Below the pieces are notes generated by a model. It was not told the origin of the DNA. It searched no databases and saw only the letters and a list, made by a program, of their open reading frames with translations. A program made the translations under genes and the position numbers. Below, piece by piece: positions 1 to 7,068 of a stretch of DNA of 8,840 nucleotides. Each line of letters begins with the position of its first letter. Positions within the stretch are counted from its first letter, which is position 1. Source of the DNA: CAYJII01 sp964370225 (GTDB lineage: Bacteria; Bacillota; Clostridia; Oscillospirales; Ruminococcaceae); assembly GCA_964370225.1 (NCBI GenBank), contig CAYJII010000059.1, positions 1-8,840 of the forward strand, given 5' to 3'.

Positions 1-1
1 G

Positions 2-562
2 ATTCTTGGGGTGTATCCAGACTATCTGAAAGCTGAGGATTTAGAGTTTCCAATAAACTTTATTAAGATTGCGTTTCCTAAATCGTACAAACTTACACAC
101 AGAGAGATTTTGGGCACTCTTATGAGCTTGCAGATAAAAAGAGAAACTATAGGTGATATAATTATTGATGAAACCAATGCTTATGTAGCGGTTAACGAGG
201 ACATTTCACAGTACATAGAAGATAATCTTTTTAAGATTTCAAATGTCGGAGTCGTTGTTACAAAGTTAAATGAACTTGATGTGCAAATAGAGAATAAGTT
301 CGAAACAGTAAATATTAATATTTCGTCAATGCGCATTGACTGCATTGTTTCTGCGCTGACTAGATTAAGTAGAGGTAAAGCCGTCGAGGTGATTAACGCG
401 TCCAAGGTATATAAAAATTCGCAGTTAGTAAGCTCGGTTTCAGATATTCTTTCGCCTTTTGACACTATTACAATCAGAGGATATGGCAAGTACACTGTCA
501 CTAATGAGATTAATATGTCAAAAAAAGGCAGATATTTTGTTTTGGTAAAAAAATATGCATAA
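2..562 (+). CDS. ylmH: YlmH-type S4-domain RNA-binding protein, 5'-partial
   Basis: The reading frame is open from the first full codon of the window, so the N-terminus lies upstream; the GTG at 11 is most likely an internal Val. The visible part (about 186 residues) has a segment containing HREILGTLMSLQIKRETIGD, which matches the central RNA-binding region of YlmH (usual pattern HRDFLGxLLxLGIKRExIGDI). It is followed by an S4 domain from about base 329 to 500 with the characteristic MRID...LSRGKA..VI pattern. YlmH of Bacillus and pneumococcus is a roughly 260-residue protein encoded in the ylm/sepF cluster beside divIVA; recent work on the family links it to ribosomes and ribosome-associated quality control. 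The next gene here is divIVA, 12 bases downstream, as expected for this cluster. The family call rests on motifs and synteny; the exact role in this organism is inferred. Confidence 0.88.
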   Translation: MLGVYPDYLKAEDLEFPINFIKIAFPKSYKLTHREILGTLMSLQIKRETIGDIIIDETNAYVAVNEDISQYIEDNLFKISNVGVVVTKLNELDVQIENKFETVNINISSMRIDCIVSALTRLSRGKAVEVINASKVYKNSQLVSSVSDILSPFDTITIRGYGKYTVTNEINMSKKGRYFVLVKKYA

Positions 563-574
563 GGAGAAATAATT

Positions 575-1570
575 ATGAATATAAGTGATATAGAAAAAAA
601 GGTCTTTGAGAAAGCTATGGGTAAAAGCTATAAAGCAGAAGATGTTGATAGTTTTAAAACAGAAGTAGTAGCTTTTGTAAAAAGTCTTATTGCGGAAAAA
701 TCTGATTTATTTAGAAAATTAGAAGTACTGGCACATAAAGTTGAAGAATACAAAAAAGACGAAGAAAGTATTAGAGAAGCTTTACTTGGTGCACAAAAAT
801 TAGGTAAAACTGTGTTAGCAGAAGCAAATGAAAAAGCTGACACTTCCATAAAAGATGCTGAGGCTAAGTCCAAAGTAATTTTAGATGAAGCACAAAGCAA
901 AGCAGATACAATCGTGGACGAAGCGCAAGCAAAAGCTCAAGCGTTAAGCGACAAAACTCAAACTGAGTCAGATAAACTTATAGCTGAGACAAGAAATTAT
1001 GTAGAAAATACATTGAGAAGCTGTAAATATCAAATAGAGAAAGAGCAAAATATTTTGGCTAGAACTCAAAAAGAGTCTTCCAAATTCAAAAGCGATTTAC
1101 TTGAATTGTACCGCTATCATATTGATGTTATCAAGCGTATCCCTGAAATGGGCGATAACGAAATAAAATATGAAAAAGAAGCAAAAGAGCTAGATAAAAC
1201 GCTATATGAGCAAAAATTAGAAGAAACTAAAACAGCAGAAGCTAAAGCTATAGAAGAAGAAAAAACTTCCGAATCAGCGGTAACACAATCTGAGAAAAAA
1301 GAAGAAGTTTCAGTAGCTAAAGATGAAAATAATATTAAAGCTACTGATGAGAAATCAAGCGATAATTCGACTGACACAAAGGCGGAAGAGAATAAAAACC
1401 AATCTGAAGGACTTAATGCAATCAAACGCCAAGAAACTAGAGAATATAGTGCGGTTGAATTAAAACCATCTTTTGTTCCAAACCCACCTAAAACAAACAC
1501 TGTACAAGAAAAAAATGGTGTGAAGATTTCCAGTAAATTTGGCGAGCTTGATTTTGGAAACAAAAAATAA
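575..1570 (+). CDS. divIVA: DivIVA-family cell-division / polar scaffold protein
   Basis: This 331-residue protein starts at an ATG 8 bases after an AAGGAG site (561-566). Residues 1-60 match the DivIVA N-terminal domain (DI..K.F pattern, then EDVDSF at 22-27, then a first coiled coil). Residues about 60-195 are heptad-rich coiled coil with Ala/Lys/Glu repeats such as DEAQSKAD and DEAQAKAQ. Residues about 200-290 form a charged, low-complexity, probably disordered linker. The tail ends with SSKFGELDFG, a short motif I recognise from clostridial DivIVA homologues. DivIVA proteins bind negatively curved membrane at septa and poles and recruit division or wall-synthesis partners. B. subtilis DivIVA is only 164 residues, so the C-terminal half is an extension. 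The Phe-Arg membrane-contact pair of B. subtilis (F17/R18) is not obvious here: the equivalent stretch reads AMGKSY, with one extra residue. Confidence 0.9.
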   Translation: MNISDIEKKVFEKAMGKSYKAEDVDSFKTEVVAFVKSLIAEKSDLFRKLEVLAHKVEEYKKDEESIREALLGAQKLGKTVLAEANEKADTSIKDAEAKSKVILDEAQSKADTIVDEAQAKAQALSDKTQTESDKLIAETRNYVENTLRSCKYQIEKEQNILARTQKESSKFKSDLLELYRYHIDVIKRIPEMGDNEIKYEKEAKELDKTLYEQKLEETKTAEAKAIEEEKTSESAVTQSEKKEEVSVAKDENNIKATDEKSSDNSTDTKAEENKNQSEGLNAIKRQETREYSAVELKPSFVPNPPKTNTVQEKNGVKISSKFGELDFGNKK

Positions 1571-1598
1571 TATTTGGTTTATATAATTATTATCAAAA

Positions 1599-1640
1599 AC
1601 AAAAACGTCGTTATTAGTTAATTATAACGACAGTTTTTGT
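1599..1640. terminator. Hairpin terminator between divIVA and lspA
   Basis: The left arm at 1599-1614 pairs with 1624-1640 over 16 base pairs with a single bulged A at 1632; the loop is nine bases. The outer part of the stem is A-rich on the left and T-rich on the right (GTTTTTGT), so it could work as an intrinsic terminator in either direction. It lies 29 bases after the divIVA stop and 37 bases before the lspA start. No convincing promoter is seen between it and lspA, so it may attenuate rather than fully stop transcription. Confidence 0.75.
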
Positions 1641-1677
1641 ATGTATGTAATGTTTATGCCAAAAATTTGGAGATTAT

Positions 1678-2229
1678 ATGAAAAAAATATTTAAGTTTAA
1701 TTATATCATGTTTTTGCTAGTAGCACTTTTGACATTAATAGATCATATCATAAAATATCTTGTAGTGGAACATCTTATGTCCATACCAACATACCCGCTA
1801 TGGGAAGATGTTTTCCACTTAACTTATGTAGAAAATAGAGGTGCTGCATTCGGTATGTTTTCTGGCATGTCATTCATACTAATTGGAATGACATCATTTC
1901 TACTAATTTTATTATCAGTAATATTGTTTACAGGTAGAATTTTTAAGCATATAATTACATCAAAATTTTTGTTCTTCACACTAGCACTTATAATAGGTGG
2001 AGGGCTTGGCAATTTACTAGATAGAATTTTTAGAGGCTATGTGGTAGATTACTTAGATTTTAGGCTCATAAATTTTGCAGTATTTAATTTTGCCGACTGT
2101 TGTGCAGTAATAGGCACAATATTCTTGCTGTATTACTTCATGTTTATTGATAAAGAAATTTTAGCAGACGATAAAAAGGTAGTAAGTAGTAAGGAAAATG
2201 AGAGTATTGAGGGTAAAAAAGATGAGTAA
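1678..2229 (+). CDS. lspA: Lipoprotein signal peptidase (signal peptidase II)
   Basis: LspA is the membrane aspartyl protease that cuts the signal peptide from prolipoproteins after lipid attachment to the lipobox Cys. The 183-residue product has the family's conserved blocks in order: the first membrane helix with LIDHIIK (D22), then LTYVENRGAAFG (50-59), then GGGLGNLLDR (107-116) with GYVVDYLDF (120-128), then FNFAD (136-140). D124 and D140 correspond to the two catalytic aspartates of the family. Four hydrophobic membrane segments fit the known topology, at about 9-29, 64-86, 94-112 and 132-156. A charged cytoplasmic tail of about 25 residues follows. A TGGAGA site lies 5 bases before the ATG. 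The 3' end overlaps the rluD start by 8 bases, implying translational coupling. Complete, with all key residues present. Confidence 0.96.
   Translation: MKKIFKFNYIMFLLVALLTLIDHIIKYLVVEHLMSIPTYPLWEDVFHLTYVENRGAAFGMFSGMSFILIGMTSFLLILLSVILFTGRIFKHIITSKFLFFTLALIIGGGLGNLLDRIFRGYVVDYLDFRLINFAVFNFADCCAVIGTIFLLYYFMFIDKEILADDKKVVSSKENESIEGKKDE
2209..2213 (+). promoter_or_regulatory. Ribosome binding site fixing the rluD start
   Basis: GAGGG lies 8 bases before the ATG at 2222, which is the usual spacing. The alternative in-frame ATG at 2198 has only an AAGG three bases upstream, too close to work well. This supports the shorter RluD protein starting MSNENFF. Confidence 0.7.
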
Positions 2230-3139
2230 TGAGAACTTTTTTATCGACACAGAATTTGTTGGTACTAGAATAGATAAATTTTTGCAAAGCTGTTTTCCTG
2301 ACAAAACCAGAACAAATTTGCAAAAATTAATTGATGGAGACAATGTGCTTGTTAACGATAAGACTGTTAGCAAAAACTATAAACTACGACTAAATGATAA
2401 TGTTTCAGTCAGCTTTCCTCCACCAATTGAGCTTGATGTAATACCACAGGATATCCCAATTAGCATAGTTTATGAGGATGACGATTTGTTAGTGGTAAAC
2501 AAGCCAAAAGGTATGGTTGTCCACCCCGCTGCAGGAAACCACGATATGACGCTTGTTAATGCGCTTTTATACCACTGTAAAAGTAATTTATCAGGAATCA
2601 ATGGAGTAATTCGGCCTGGCATCGTACATAGGATTGATAAGAATACCTCCGGGCTATTAATTGTTGCAAAAAATGACTTTTCCCATAATAGCTTAGCTCT
2701 TCAAATAAAAGAGCACAGCTTTAATAGAGAGTACGAAGCGATTGTATATGGCAATGTAAAAGAGGATGAGGGTGTCTTAGATTTCCCGATTGGTAGAAAT
2801 AAGAATGATCGCAAAAAAATGTGTGTAACAAGCGAAAATTCAAAAGAAGCACGTACTGAGTTTTTTGTAGTTGCTAGATATAAAAATTACACACATGTAA
2901 AGTTTAAGCTCCACACCGGCCGCACTCATCAGATAAGAGTGCATATGGCGTTTGTTGCTCATCCGATTGTAGGCGATGATGTGTATGGCCCGAAAAAAGT
3001 TATAACTAAGTTAAACGGGCAATGCTTGCATGCAAAGAAATTAGGATTTATTCACCCAAAAAGCGGAGAGTACTTCGAATTTGATAGTGAATTACCTGAC
3101 TATTTTAAAGAATTTTTAGGCTCATTACAAGAGCAATAA
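2222..3139 (+). CDS. rluD: RluD-type 23S rRNA pseudouridine synthase
   Basis: This enzyme family isomerises specific uridines of 23S rRNA to pseudouridine. Starting at 2222 gives 305 residues, close to the roughly 300-325 of the family. Residues about 10-70 form an S4 RNA-binding domain (TRIDKFL...R..LQKLID...V.VN). The catalytic domain follows, with VVNKPKGMVVHPAAG (about 91-105), the active-site block HRIDKNTSGLL with catalytic Asp at D139, and GRTHQIRVHM near 243-252. An in-frame ATG at 2198 would add eight residues but is poorly served by a ribosome binding site. The gene overlaps lspA by 8 bases, a pairing that is widespread in Firmicutes. The RluA/RluC/RluD subfamilies are hard to separate by eye; RluD-like is favoured by the N-terminal S4 domain and the lspA linkage. 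Confidence 0.92.
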   Translation: MSNENFFIDTEFVGTRIDKFLQSCFPDKTRTNLQKLIDGDNVLVNDKTVSKNYKLRLNDNVSVSFPPPIELDVIPQDIPISIVYEDDDLLVVNKPKGMVVHPAAGNHDMTLVNALLYHCKSNLSGINGVIRPGIVHRIDKNTSGLLIVAKNDFSHNSLALQIKEHSFNREYEAIVYGNVKEDEGVLDFPIGRNKNDRKKMCVTSENSKEARTEFFVVARYKNYTHVKFKLHTGRTHQIRVHMAFVAHPIVGDDVYGPKKVITKLNGQCLHAKKLGFIHPKSGEYFEFDSELPDYFKEFLGSLQEQ

Positions 3140-3157
3140 AGAAAAAGGAATGAATAT

Positions 3158-3976
3158 ATGAATAAACCACTATCAAACATTGTGCTGATTTCCGATATGG
3201 ACGATACACTTTTGACGCACGATAAAAAAATAAGCGAAGAAAATATTAAAGCTATTGAAAAATTCAGAGAACTCGGAGGAACTTTTACAGTAGCTACTGG
3301 TCGCTCAATACCATCCTTTAAGCATTACATGGATATAGTTAATACTAATGACTACACTATACTAAACAATGGGGCAACAATATATGACCCTATATCAAAA
3401 AAAGTTATGTGGTCACAGAAGCTGCCAGAAAATGCACTAGAATTAGTTAGAAAAACAATTGAAGCTAATAAATTTGCTGGGTGCGAAGTTTATATGGGGA
3501 CAGAAATTCATGTAATACAAAGCACAGATTTGATTGTTGACCATTTAGATTTTGAGCAACTTGAAGTAAATTACTCAAAATTAGAAGACATGACAGGTGA
3601 TTGTTATAAAGTTTTATATGCTTGTGAAACTGATGAAATTGATGAGTTAATCGAGTTTACTAAGACGCTAGACAATACAGATGTTGAGTACGTAAAGTCG
3701 TATAAATGGTATTATGAGATGCTACCACAAAATTGCACAAAAGGACATGCATTAGAAGAGTTAAGAAAATTTGAGCAGTTTAGCGACAAATTTATTTGTG
3801 CAGTGGGCGACTATTACAATGATGTACAAATGCTTATTAATGCAGATTTAAGCTTTGCAGTTGGCAATGCTCCTGATGATGTTAAAAAGCATGCGGACAT
3901 AATAGTGTCCACCAACGAAGAACACGCTATTGCTGATTGTATAGAGCAAATTATGAAAAAGTTCATTTCGTGCTAA
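3158..3976 (+). CDS. Cof-type HAD-superfamily sugar-phosphate-type phosphatase
   Basis: The 272-residue protein has the four HAD motifs in order: DMDDT at 13-17 (nucleophile D13, acid/base D15), TVATGRS at 44-50 (motif II Thr at 47), a motif III Lys in CTKGHAL (K205) and GDYYND at 227-232 (metal-binding acids). Between motifs II and III lies the roughly 100-residue alpha/beta cap of the Cof (IIB) subclass. Members dephosphorylate small phosphorylated metabolites such as sugar phosphates or flavin precursors; substrate cannot be read from sequence. An AAAGGA site sits 8 bases before the ATG, and the gene starts 18 bases after rluD, so it is probably the last gene of the lspA-rluD transcript. 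The manA promoter begins just after it. Its position beside sugar genes is compatible with a sugar-phosphate substrate, but this is inference. Confidence 0.9.
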   Translation: MNKPLSNIVLISDMDDTLLTHDKKISEENIKAIEKFRELGGTFTVATGRSIPSFKHYMDIVNTNDYTILNNGATIYDPISKKVMWSQKLPENALELVRKTIEANKFAGCEVYMGTEIHVIQSTDLIVDHLDFEQLEVNYSKLEDMTGDCYKVLYACETDEIDELIEFTKTLDNTDVEYVKSYKWYYEMLPQNCTKGHALEELRKFEQFSDKFICAVGDYYNDVQMLINADLSFAVGNAPDDVKKHADIIVSTNEEHAIADCIEQIMKKFISC

Positions 3977-3982
3977 TATATA

Positions 3983-4011
3983 TTGACAATAGTAAAAAGC
4001 TTTTATATAAT
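3983..4011 (+). promoter_or_regulatory. Consensus sigma-A promoter of the manA module
   Basis: TTGACA at 3983-3988 and TATAAT at 4006-4011 are separated by exactly 17 bases: a full match to the housekeeping consensus at optimal spacing. Transcription would start near 4018, giving a leader of about 20 bases before the manA ATG at 4037. The leader has room for little more than the ribosome binding region, so no riboswitch or attenuator fits. AAAAGCTTTT (3996-4005), a palindrome in the spacer, could be chance. Confidence 0.85.
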
Positions 4012-4036
4012 AAATATGTAAATTGGATGTGAGTAA

Positions 4037-5002
4037 ATGTATCCGTTAAAGTTAAAACCAATATTTAAAGATTATATTTGGGGCGGGAACACCTTAAAAG
4101 AGAAATATAATAAAGAGTCCGACCTTGATATTTTAGCCGAAAGCTGGGAGCTTGCATGCCATAATGATGGCATGAGCATTATCATTAATGGGGAAGATAA
4201 GGACAAAACTTTGCAAGAGTATATAGATGCGTATGGCAAAGCGAATGTTCTAGGCAAAAACTCTGATAAATTTGAGTATTTTCCGTTGCTGGTTAAGTAC
4301 ATCGATGCAAAAAATAATTTGTCACTCCAAGTGCACCCCGATGATAAATTTGCAAAAGAAGTAGAAAATTCCTATGGCAAAACTGAAATGTGGTATGTGC
4401 TAGACTGTGTGGAAGGCGCAAAACTTATCTATGGTTTTGCAAAAGATATAGATGCAAATGAGTTTAAAACACGAATAGAAAATAACACAATATTAGATGT
4501 GTGTAATTTTGTGAATGTAAAAAAAGGCGATGTCTTTTTCATCGAAGCAGGGACTTTACACGCAATTTGTGAGGGTATTGTAATAGCAGAAATCCAACAA
4601 AACTCAAACATTACCTATAGAATTTATGATTATCAACGAGTTGATGCGAATAACAATCCAAGAGAGCTGCATATTGACAAAGCCTTGCAGGTTACCGATT
4701 TGAGTGCTGTAAAGAACAGTGACTTTACACCTGATTTACTTCAAAAAACGGAAAATTTCGAGGAATATATGCTCTCGAAATGTGAATATTTTGAAGTATA
4801 TAAATATAATATTTTTAGCAAGGTGAAATTTAGTTGTGACTCGAATAGTTTTAATTCACTTCTCATCACAGAGGGCGAGTTTGAACTTGAGTATAAAGAT
4901 AATTCGCTTAAATTATGCAAGGGCGATAGCATTTTTATCCCCGCAAGTTTTGGCGAATACAATTTAGTTGGAAATGGTGAAATAATTTTAAGTAAAATAT
5001 AA
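4037..5002 (+). CDS. manA: Mannose-6-phosphate isomerase, class I
   Basis: ManA is a zinc enzyme interconverting mannose 6-phosphate and fructose 6-phosphate, linking mannose use and GDP-mannose supply to glycolysis. The 321-residue product has the short Firmicutes-type architecture of two cupin-like halves. Zinc ligands fit Q98 and H100 in LQVHPDD, E117 in GKTEMW, and H175 in EAGTLHA. The downstream block NITYRIYDYQR carries the conserved active-site Arg (R195). The N-terminus (PIFKDYIWGG) is typical. The C-terminal half (about 235-321) is a second beta-barrel ending with GDSIFIPAS. The ribosome binding site is weak (GGATGTGAG immediately upstream), in contrast with the very strong promoter. 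The gene is followed after 14 bases by a hexose kinase gene, so the two are probably one operon. Confidence 0.95.
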   Translation: MYPLKLKPIFKDYIWGGNTLKEKYNKESDLDILAESWELACHNDGMSIIINGEDKDKTLQEYIDAYGKANVLGKNSDKFEYFPLLVKYIDAKNNLSLQVHPDDKFAKEVENSYGKTEMWYVLDCVEGAKLIYGFAKDIDANEFKTRIENNTILDVCNFVNVKKGDVFFIEAGTLHAICEGIVIAEIQQNSNITYRIYDYQRVDANNNPRELHIDKALQVTDLSAVKNSDFTPDLLQKTENFEEYMLSKCEYFEVYKYNIFSKVKFSCDSNSFNSLLITEGEFELEYKDNSLKLCKGDSIFIPASFGEYNLVGNGEIILSKI

Positions 5003-5016
5003 AAGGAGAAATAAAA

Positions 5017-5973
5017 ATGAAGTATTATGTAGGAATTGATTTAGGCGGAACAAATATCGTTGCAGGAATTTACGATGAAAACTATAATTTATTGTTTAAA
5101 GAAAGCACTAAAACAAAATGCCCAAGACCAGCTGAGGAAATCGTAGCTGACATTATTATGGTAACAAAAAAAGTAATGGAAACTGCAAACTTAACAGCTA
5201 ATGATGTTGAAAGTATAGGTGTTGGTTGTCCTGGTACCGCGAACAAAGATACTGGAATTATCGAGTATTCAAACAACCTTGATTTTCATGATGTCCCACT
5301 AGTTAAAATGATGGAAGATGCACTTGGTAAAAAAGTATATATCGAAAACGATGCAAATGCAGCTGCTTATGGCGAGTATTTAGCTGGTGCTGGTAGAGAT
5401 TACAAATCTTTAGTAGCTATCACTTTAGGAACTGGCGTTGGCGGTGGTGTTATCATCAACGGCGAAATCCTAACAGGGTTTAACTTTGCTGGAGCTGAAC
5501 TAGGCCATACTGTTATAGTTGCACATGGTAGAAAATGCACTTGTGGCAGAGAAGGTTGTTGGGAAGCATACGCTTCTGCAACTGGTCTAATCAACATGAC
5601 TAAAGAAGTTATGGAAAAAAATCCTGATTCAAAAATGTGGGAACTTTGCGAAAATAACATTGAAAAAGCAAATGGTAGAACATCATTCGACGCTATGAGA
5701 GCTGGAGATGCTTGCGGTAAAGAAGTTGTAGATATGTACCTAGATTTCTTGAGTATCGGTATTTCTGATATGATTAATATCTTCCAACCTGCAATTCTTT
5801 GCATCGGTGGCGGTATCTCAAAAGAAGGCGACAATCTGCTAAAACCTCTTAAAGAGCTAATCGACAAACAAATCTATTCAAGAGACCCAAATAAACAAAC
5901 AAAAATCATTATCGCACAATTAGGTGGCGAAGCAGGATTATTAGGCGCAGCTTTCTTAGGTCTTGATAAATAA
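5017..5973 (+). CDS. glcK: ROK-family glucokinase / hexose kinase
   Basis: This kinase probably phosphorylates glucose at O6 using ATP, feeding glycolysis from free intracellular sugar. The 318-residue length is close to B. subtilis GlcK (321). The ATP-phosphate loop is GIDLGGTN at 6-13. CPGTAN (71-76), the sugar-binding and catalytic block ENDANAAAYGE (110-120, candidate general base D112) and LGTGVGGG (137-144) follow. The ROK signature includes ELGH (161-164) and CTCGREGCWE (174-183); H164, C174, C176 and C181 match the structural zinc site. The C-terminal adenosine-binding segment reads CIGGGIS. AAGGAG lies 8 bases before the ATG. Other ROK kinases act on mannose, fructose, allose or N-acetylmannosamine; the adjacent manA makes a mannose/fructokinase role possible, although the sequence looks most like glucokinases. 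Confidence 0.88.
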   Translation: MKYYVGIDLGGTNIVAGIYDENYNLLFKESTKTKCPRPAEEIVADIIMVTKKVMETANLTANDVESIGVGCPGTANKDTGIIEYSNNLDFHDVPLVKMMEDALGKKVYIENDANAAAYGEYLAGAGRDYKSLVAITLGTGVGGGVIINGEILTGFNFAGAELGHTVIVAHGRKCTCGREGCWEAYASATGLINMTKEVMEKNPDSKMWELCENNIEKANGRTSFDAMRAGDACGKEVVDMYLDFLSIGISDMINIFQPAILCIGGGISKEGDNLLKPLKELIDKQIYSRDPNKQTKIIIAQLGGEAGLLGAAFLGLDK

Positions 5974-5984
5974 CTAAAATAACT

Positions 5985-6020
5985 ATTTAAAGACTTGCGG
6001 TTTGCAGGTCTTTAAATTTT
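5985..6020 (+). terminator. Hairpin terminator after the ROK kinase
   Basis: Positions 5985-5998 pair with 6004-6017 over 14 base pairs, including one G-T wobble, around a five-base GGTTT loop; T residues continue to 6020. It starts 12 bases after the kinase stop and ends about 20 bases before the next start codon. With no promoter visible after it, it probably reduces rather than abolishes expression of the downstream reductase. Confidence 0.8.
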
Positions 6021-6040
6021 ATAATGGAGTGGGCTATATT

Positions 6041-7012
6041 ATGAAAACGTTTAAAATAGCAGATATGGAAATTTCATCAATAATTTTTGGAACGACATAT
6101 CTCGGGAATTACAACGACTACGACAAGGCTTTTTCACATTTAGATGAATATTATAATTATGGTGGGAGATGCATAGACACCGCACGCATATATTCAAATT
6201 TCGCTCCTGAGGATATTTGTCCGAGTGAAACAGTGATAGGGGAATGGCTGAAAGCAAAGAAAAATCGTGATGAAATAGTCATCGTTACTAAAGGAGCACA
6301 TCCTCCATTTGGCGCAATGGATAAGTCAAGGCTTTCTTATGACGATATCGCTTTTGATTTAGATGAAAGCTTAAAGGCACTCCAAATTGATTATACAGAT
6401 GTGTATTTTTTGCACCGAGATGATGGAAGTATTCCAGTAGAGCAAATCATGACTTCGTTGAACAAGCTGGTTCTTTCAGGGAAAATTAAAGCAATCGGAG
6501 CCTCAAACTGGAGCGGAAGAAGAATAGCTATGGCAAACGAATATGCGCTGAATAATGGATTGACACCATTTTCTACTTCACAAATCCAGTGGTGTTTAGC
6601 AAAAGCTTCTTCAAAAGATTTAAACGACGATACATTAATATGTATGGATGAGAGTGAATTTAAATTTTATAAGAGTTCACAAATTCCTGTAATGGCATTT
6701 AATGCACAGGCAAAAGGATTGTTCACAAAATTAGTGGAATTTGATGGTGATATTACAAAGCTACCGGAAAAAGTAGTAGATAGATATTTGAATAGTGATA
6801 ATATCGAGGCGAATTTAGCTTATTATGAAAAAGTAATAGACTTAAGTTCAAAACATAATGTCACACCTACAGTGATAAACTTAGCTTATATAACTTCAAA
6901 TGAAATTACTGCAGGTGCAATAATAGGATGCTCAAATATAAACCAAATAAAAGATAGCATGGCTGCGAGTAATTTTACACTAACAAAAGAAGAAATCGCT
7001 TATTTAAAATAG
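6041..7012 (+). CDS. Aldo/keto reductase family oxidoreductase
   Basis: This is an NADP(H)-dependent aldo/keto reductase with the (beta/alpha)8 fold. From the ATG at 6041 it is 323 residues. The catalytic tetrad is visible: D46 and Y51 in IDTARIY, K84 in VTKGAH and H125 in YFLHRDD. IGASNW and the C-terminal AGAIIGCSNINQIKDS block are the substrate-side and cofactor-binding segments expected of the family. The frame extends upstream to a TTG at 6002, but that codon is inside the terminator hairpin; the GGAGTGGG stretch at 6026-6033 supports 6041. It sits behind manA and the kinase and could use a sugar-derived aldehyde or ketose, but substrates of this family cannot be inferred from sequence. 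No separate promoter is evident, so transcription probably comes by read-through. Confidence 0.9.
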   Translation: MKTFKIADMEISSIIFGTTYLGNYNDYDKAFSHLDEYYNYGGRCIDTARIYSNFAPEDICPSETVIGEWLKAKKNRDEIVIVTKGAHPPFGAMDKSRLSYDDIAFDLDESLKALQIDYTDVYFLHRDDGSIPVEQIMTSLNKLVLSGKIKAIGASNWSGRRIAMANEYALNNGLTPFSTSQIQWCLAKASSKDLNDDTLICMDESEFKFYKSSQIPVMAFNAQAKGLFTKLVEFDGDITKLPEKVVDRYLNSDNIEANLAYYEKVIDLSSKHNVTPTVINLAYITSNEITAGAIIGCSNINQIKDSMAASNFTLTKEEIAYLK

Positions 7013-7027
7013 AAATAGGGAAATGAT

Positions 7028-7067
7028 AAAAAAATGATGAGCTATTGGTATAGCTCATCATTTTTTT
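7028..7067. terminator. Bidirectional terminator between convergent genes
   Basis: A perfect 17-bp inverted repeat pairs 7028-7044 with 7051-7067 around a six-base TTGGTA loop. The arms begin with seven As and end with seven Ts, so each strand presents a hairpin followed by a T-run. It lies 15 bases after the reductase stop and directly beside the stop of the convergent minus-strand gene, serving both. Confidence 0.92.
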
Positions 7068-7068
7068 A

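Noticed and set aside
1117..1563. Ser-rich minus-strand open frame opposite divIVA
   Set aside because: It mirrors the Glu/Lys-rich low-complexity tail of DivIVA, which gives Ser/Phe-rich antisense translations by chance.
1582..1587. TATAAT as the lspA promoter
   Set aside because: The hexamer 17 bases upstream is AACAAA, not a -35 box, and the transcript would have to pass the hairpin.
2198..2221. Upstream ATG that would extend RluD by eight residues
   Set aside because: Its ribosome binding site is too close (AAGG three bases away), whereas the ATG at 2222 has GAGGG at 8 bases and gives a normal N-terminus.
4155..4174. Inverted repeat CATGCC ... GGCATG inside manA
   Set aside because: It lies in a conserved coding segment and is short; it is most easily explained by codons.
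5400..5867. Long minus-strand open frame opposite the ROK kinase
   Set aside because: It is a shadow of a clearly conserved kinase; the translation has no recognisable fold and no ribosome binding site.
6020..6025. TATAAT as a promoter for the aldo/keto reductase
   Set aside because: No -35 box at proper spacing, and transcription from it would begin downstream of the ribosome binding site.
6002..6040. TTG at 6002 as start of the aldo/keto reductase
   Set aside because: It lies inside the terminator hairpin, has no ribosome binding site, and the extra residues do not belong to the family fold.
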